Below are positions 4,708-7,227 of a DNA stretch of 7,227 bases, piece after piece. How positions within the stretch are numbered: the stretch's first letter is position 1; each line of letters starts with the position of its first letter. A model generated the notes under the pieces. The model saw only the letters and a list, made by a program, of their open reading frames with translations, was not told the origin of the DNA and searched no databases. A program made the position numbers and the translations under genes. Origin of the DNA: Oscillospiraceae bacterium (GTDB lineage Bacteria; Bacillota; Clostridia; Oscillospirales; Ruminococcaceae); contig JAEDNF010000081.1 of NCBI GenBank assembly GCA_016302655.1, positions 1-7,227 of the forward strand. The letters are read 5' to 3'.

Positions 4708-5421
4708 TTATTCTGCTTCGTTTAACGCCTGTTTCAAGTCAAGCGTACCGCTGTAAATCGACTTTCCGCAGATAGTGCCGTACAGTCCGAGATTTTTACA
4801 GATGCGGATATCCTCAATCGTATGCACACCGCCGCTTGCTATTATATTTGCGTCACAAGCCTTGTTTATCTCGTCAAGCTGTGAAGCGTTTACGCCGGAG
4901 AGCGTTCCGTCCTTTGAAATATCGGTAAAAATCATATACTTAACACCGACATCCGCCATACGCTTTGCAAGCTCGGTAAAGTATACATCCGATGTTTCAA
5001 GCCAGCCTTCCGTTGCGACATATCCGTTCTTAGCGTCTATTCCTACCGCTATCCTGTCGCCGTATTCTCTTACTGCGTCTTTTACAAGCTGAGGATTTTT
5101 TACTGCGGCAGAGCCGATTATTACTCTTGACACACCGCCCGACAGATACATTTCAACCGTATCGAGCTTTCTTATTCCGCCGCCGACCTCGACTTTAAGA
5201 GAAGTATTTTTTGCCACATCAAGAAAAATATCCTTATTGGCTGTACTTGCGTCCTTTGCTCCGTCAAGGTCTACCATATGTATCCACTTAGAGCCTGCCT
5301 TTTCAAAGCTCCTTGCTGTATCCATATAGCTCTCGGCAACCTTGTGAGCCGTATCATAGTCGCCTTTTACAAGGCGAACACAGTTGCCGTCTTTAATATC
5401 GATCGCAGGTAAAATAATCAT
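4708..5421 (-). CDS. hisA: ProFAR isomerase HisA
   Basis: HisA catalyses the Amadori isomerisation of ProFAR to PRFAR, the substrate of HisH/HisF. The 237-residue (beta-alpha)8 barrel starts MIILPAIDIKDG with catalytic Asp8. The second acid is Asp129 in VGIDAK. Phosphate loops VEVGGGIR (77-84), IIGSAAVKNP (101-110), and ASGGVHT (195-201), plus FTDISKDGTLSG (165-176), are as in the family. The sequence favours true HisA over the dual-substrate PriA because the neighbours are only his genes, but this is not proof. Its ATG overlaps the stop of the preceding small gene by four bases. Confidence 0.97.
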   Translation of the reverse strand: MIILPAIDIKDGNCVRLVKGDYDTAHKVAESYMDTARSFEKAGSKWIHMVDLDGAKDASTANKDIFLDVAKNTSLKVEVGGGIRKLDTVEMYLSGGVSRVIIGSAAVKNPQLVKDAVREYGDRIAVGIDAKNGYVATEGWLETSDVYFTELAKRMADVGVKYMIFTDISKDGTLSGVNASQLDEINKACDANIIASGGVHTIEDIRICKNLGLYGTICGKSIYSGTLDLKQALNEAE

Positions 5422-5645
5422 CCTATGAAAAATCCTCCGAAAACCATATTGCCGTCCTGATTTTTAGCGGCGTAAAGCTCAATTTTACCGCATTTCTCGC
5501 ATACAAACGGCACTACCGTGTAATCCTTGGGAAAATTGCAGCCGTCAGGCACTCTCACAGTTGCGCCCGAGAAGATTCCCGTCAGAAGCTCGCTTGCAAT
5601 CATTGTACCGCCGCACTGACACATTTTATTTGTAGTCTCACTCAT
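5418..5645 (-). CDS. Small CxC/CxxC zinc-ribbon-like protein in the his operon
   Basis: I do not recognise this 75-residue protein as a named family. It carries CQCGG at 9-13 and CEKCG at 49-53, so Cys9, Cys11, Cys49 and Cys52 could hold one zinc ion in a ribbon fold. Cys36 is extra. Between the knuckles are short probable strands (GATVRVP, YTVVPFVC), and the C-terminus ends in a glycine- and phenylalanine-rich GGFFIG. The start is taken at ATG 5645 with GTGAGGA before it; a GTG four codons upstream would use the Shine-Dalgarno as coding sequence. It follows hisH by 14 bases and overlaps hisA by four, so it is translated with the HisH/HisA/HisF set. A role in the pathway is inferred only from position. 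Zinc delivery, nucleic acid binding or an assembly factor are all open. Confidence 0.82.
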   Translation of the reverse strand: MSETTNKMCQCGGTMIASELLTGIFSGATVRVPDGCNFPKDYTVVPFVCEKCGKIELYAAKNQDGNMVFGGFFIG

Positions 5646-5659
5646 AATAATCCTCACTG

Positions 5660-6259
5660 CTATATTTCACAGAAGTTCTTAAGTATCGTAAGTCCCGTCT
5701 TGCCGCTTTTTTCCGGGTGGAACTGACAGCCGTACACCTTGCCGCTTGTTACAAGCGCAGGCACTTTCATACCGTAGTCGCAGTACGCCGCTACATTTTT
5801 ACTGTCGGTCACCGCCGCAAAAGAGTGTACAAAGTACACATAATCCCCTTCGTTAACGCCGTCAAGCAAAGCGCACGGCTCATTCTTTTCAAGTGCATTC
5901 CAGCCTATATGCGGAATAACAAGGTCGTCCGCCGGGTGCATAAGCTCAACCGTACCGGGTATAAGTCCCAGTCCCTCAGTCTCGCCGAACTCATAGCTCT
6001 TGTCAAAAAGCATCTGCATTCCGAGACAAATGCCCATAAGCGGCTTTAACTGTGCCTGTTCTTTTATCAAATCGGTAAGACCTGCCTCATCAAGCATCTT
6101 CATCGCATCGGGAAATGCGCCTACTCCCGGGAGTATCAGCTTATCTGCCGATATGATATCCTCTGCTCTGCTTGATATTCTGTTTTCAACGCCGAGATAA
6201 TTCAGCGCATTCTGCACGCTGAACAGATTCCCTGCTCCGTAATCAATAATTGTAATCAT
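5660..6259 (-). CDS. hisH: Imidazole glycerol phosphate synthase glutaminase HisH
   Basis: HisH is the glutamine amidotransferase subunit that releases ammonia and channels it to HisF. The 199-residue class I glutaminase has the full triad: Cys78 in GICLGMQ, and His181 and Glu183 in QFHPEKSG. PGVGAFPDAM (44-53) forms the oxyanion-strand region, and PHIGWN (116-121) and YFVHSF (142-147) are family signatures. The length is normal. Its ATG shares one base with the hisB stop (TAATG), indicating coupling. HisF, its partner, is encoded two genes downstream with the small CxC/CxxC gene and hisA in between. Confidence 0.98.
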   Translation of the reverse strand: MITIIDYGAGNLFSVQNALNYLGVENRISSRAEDIISADKLILPGVGAFPDAMKMLDEAGLTDLIKEQAQLKPLMGICLGMQMLFDKSYEFGETEGLGLIPGTVELMHPADDLVIPHIGWNALEKNEPCALLDGVNEGDYVYFVHSFAAVTDSKNVAAYCDYGMKVPALVTSGKVYGCQFHPEKSGKTGLTILKNFCEI

Positions 6260-6834
6260 TATAAAGTGCCTTTCGTGGAAGCTACAGAACCGTCAGCATT
6301 CTTTCTGACAGCATTCTTAAGAGCATAAGCTACCGCCTTGAAGATAGATTCTATCTTGTGGTGGTCGTTTTTGCCGTAAAGATTCTTGATGTGCAGAGTA
6401 ATTCCTGCGTTAAAGGCAAACGCACGGAAAAATTCTTCCGTAAGGCAGTTATCAAACGCCCCTGTCATATCGTTTGCAAATTCGGCGTCAAATACAAGGA
6501 AAGGTCTGCCGCTTATATCGACCGCACAGAATGACAAAGCCTCATCCATAGGAACATAAGCGCTCCCGAAACGCACAATGCCGCTTTTATCGCCAAGCGC
6601 CTCAGCAAACGCTTTACCGAGCACTATTCCGCAGTCCTCAACCGTGTGGTGTCCGTCTACATCAAGGTCTCCCTTGCAGCTTAACTTCAGGTCAAAGCCG
6701 CCGTGTACCGTAAGTGCCGTCAGCATATGATCAAAAAAGCCTATGCCGCTGTCAATTTCAGCTTTTGAACTGCCGTACACATTAAGCTCTGCCTTGATAT
6801 CGGTCTCTTTGGTTTTTCTTTCGATAACGCTCAT
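6259..6834 (-). CDS. hisB: Imidazoleglycerol-phosphate dehydratase HisB
   Basis: HisB dehydrates imidazole glycerol phosphate to imidazole acetol phosphate, the substrate of HisC. This is the single-function 191-residue form, without the N-terminal histidinol phosphatase of the enterobacterial fusion. Metal-binding motifs occur twice, as expected from the internal repeat: FFDHM (33-37) with DGHHTVED (60-67), and the later GKNDHHKIE (154-162). One small deviation is Gly61 where an acidic residue (DDHHT) is common. ATG 6834 has GAAAGGA upstream and lies 18 bases after the hisC stop. A separate histidinol phosphatase must be encoded elsewhere. Confidence 0.97.
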   Translation of the reverse strand: MSVIERKTKETDIKAELNVYGSSKAEIDSGIGFFDHMLTALTVHGGFDLKLSCKGDLDVDGHHTVEDCGIVLGKAFAEALGDKSGIVRFGSAYVPMDEALSFCAVDISGRPFLVFDAEFANDMTGAFDNCLTEEFFRAFAFNAGITLHIKNLYGKNDHHKIESIFKAVAYALKNAVRKNADGSVASTKGTL

Positions 6835-6852
6835 AATTTCATCCTTTCGGTT

Positions 6853-7227
6853 TCAGCCGACTATTTCAGCCAGCTTATCAAATACCTTGTCCATATTCTC
6901 CCGTGTGCCTATTGTTATCCTCAGGTGATTGTTTATCCTCGGCTTATCCCAATAGCGGACATATATTCCGCACTCTTTCAGCCTGCCGAATATTTCCTTT
7001 GCAGGAACGCTGCTATGTGAAGCAAAGATAAAATTACTCATAGAATCGGGGAAGGTGAAGCCGAGCTCGCTTAGTCTTTTCTTGGAATACTCTCTTGTGC
7101 GGATTATCTCTTCGGTGGTTTTTTTGAAATATTCCTCGTCCTCTACGGCTGCCGCCCCTGCAATTATAGACAGCGGATTCATAGTGTAGCTGTTTATCGA
7201 GAACTTGACATCGCTGAGATATTTTAT
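6853..7227 (-). CDS. hisC: Histidinol-phosphate aminotransferase HisC, C-terminal part
   Basis: HisC is the PLP-dependent transferase that moves the amino group of glutamate onto imidazole acetol phosphate. Only the last 124 codons are inside the window; the open frame continues past the right edge. It begins IKYLSDVKFSINSYT, then MNPLS, a stretch found after the PLP lysine in fold-type I HisC proteins. The small-domain signature HLRITIGT near the end holds the arginine that binds the substrate carboxylate. The PLP lysine motif would be further upstream and is not seen. An ATG at 7180-7182 is internal, not a start. hisB follows after 18 bases. Confidence 0.93.
   Translation of the reverse strand: MKYLSDVKFSINSYTMNPLSIIAGAAAVEDEEYFKKTTEEIIRTREYSKKRLSELGFTFPDSMSNFIFASHSSVPAKEIFGRLKECGIYVRYWDKPRINNHLRITIGTRENMDKVFDKLAEIVG

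Noticed and set aside
5646..5657. GTG start four codons before the small CxC/CxxC gene
   Set aside because: It uses the Shine-Dalgarno of ATG 5645 as coding sequence and has no ribosome-binding site of its own.
1..7227. Insertion sequences, CRISPR arrays, attachment sites or phage genes
   Set aside because: No direct-repeat arrays, transposase or integrase motifs, or terminal repeats were seen. The tRNA gene is a possible integration target but only its upstream side is visible.
6853..7227. T-box or leader-peptide control of the his operon
   Set aside because: The operon's 5' end lies outside the window, so no statement can be made.

Overview
The window looks like chromosomal DNA of an anaerobic, spore-forming Firmicute of the Clostridia, most likely a Ruminococcus/Oscillospiraceae-type gut bacterium. 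This is inferred from a forespore sigma factor gene, a protein related to anaerobic (class III) ribonucleotide reductase, a GH5 cellulase lipoprotein, AT-rich intergenic DNA, and consensus sigma-A promoters with strong Shine-Dalgarno sites. The genus is an inference.

Left part (1-1553). A tRNA-Ser(GGA) gene on the minus strand is cut by the left edge. Its promoter lies back to back with a near-ideal plus-strand promoter. That plus-strand promoter contains a NrdR-box-like palindrome, with a weaker second copy 32 bp upstream. After a leader of about 150 nt with several possible stems comes a 100-residue protein whose C-terminal half matches the glycyl-radical loop of NrdD (RRxxGYL ... FN..K..E...RVKH). 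It lacks the rest of the enzyme and has no cysteine. A large hairpin follows that looks like a terminator and also covers the ribosome-binding site of sigG. A sigF/sigG-type promoter overlaps its left arm, so sporulation transcripts would start inside the hairpin and escape it.

Right part (1567-7227), all on the minus strand. Read 5' to 3' it runs hisC (partial), hisB, hisH, a small CxC/CxxC protein, hisA, hisF, then a hairpin and an internal promoter, then hisI, hisE, a GH5 glycosidase lipoprotein and a stand-alone Smr-domain protein. Most junctions overlap or are a few bases apart, with ATGA, TAATG and TAAGGAG couplings, so this is one compact operon, possibly with a second transcript from the internal promoter. 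The his genes encode successive steps of histidine synthesis: HisE and HisI (PRPP side), HisA, HisF/HisH (imidazole ring formation), HisB and HisC. hisG, hisD and the rest would lie outside the window.

The most interesting items are the free-standing NrdD-like glycyl-radical protein under an apparent NrdR operator, the hairpin/promoter/TTG-start arrangement of sigG, and the unexplained cysteine-rich protein between hisH and hisA.
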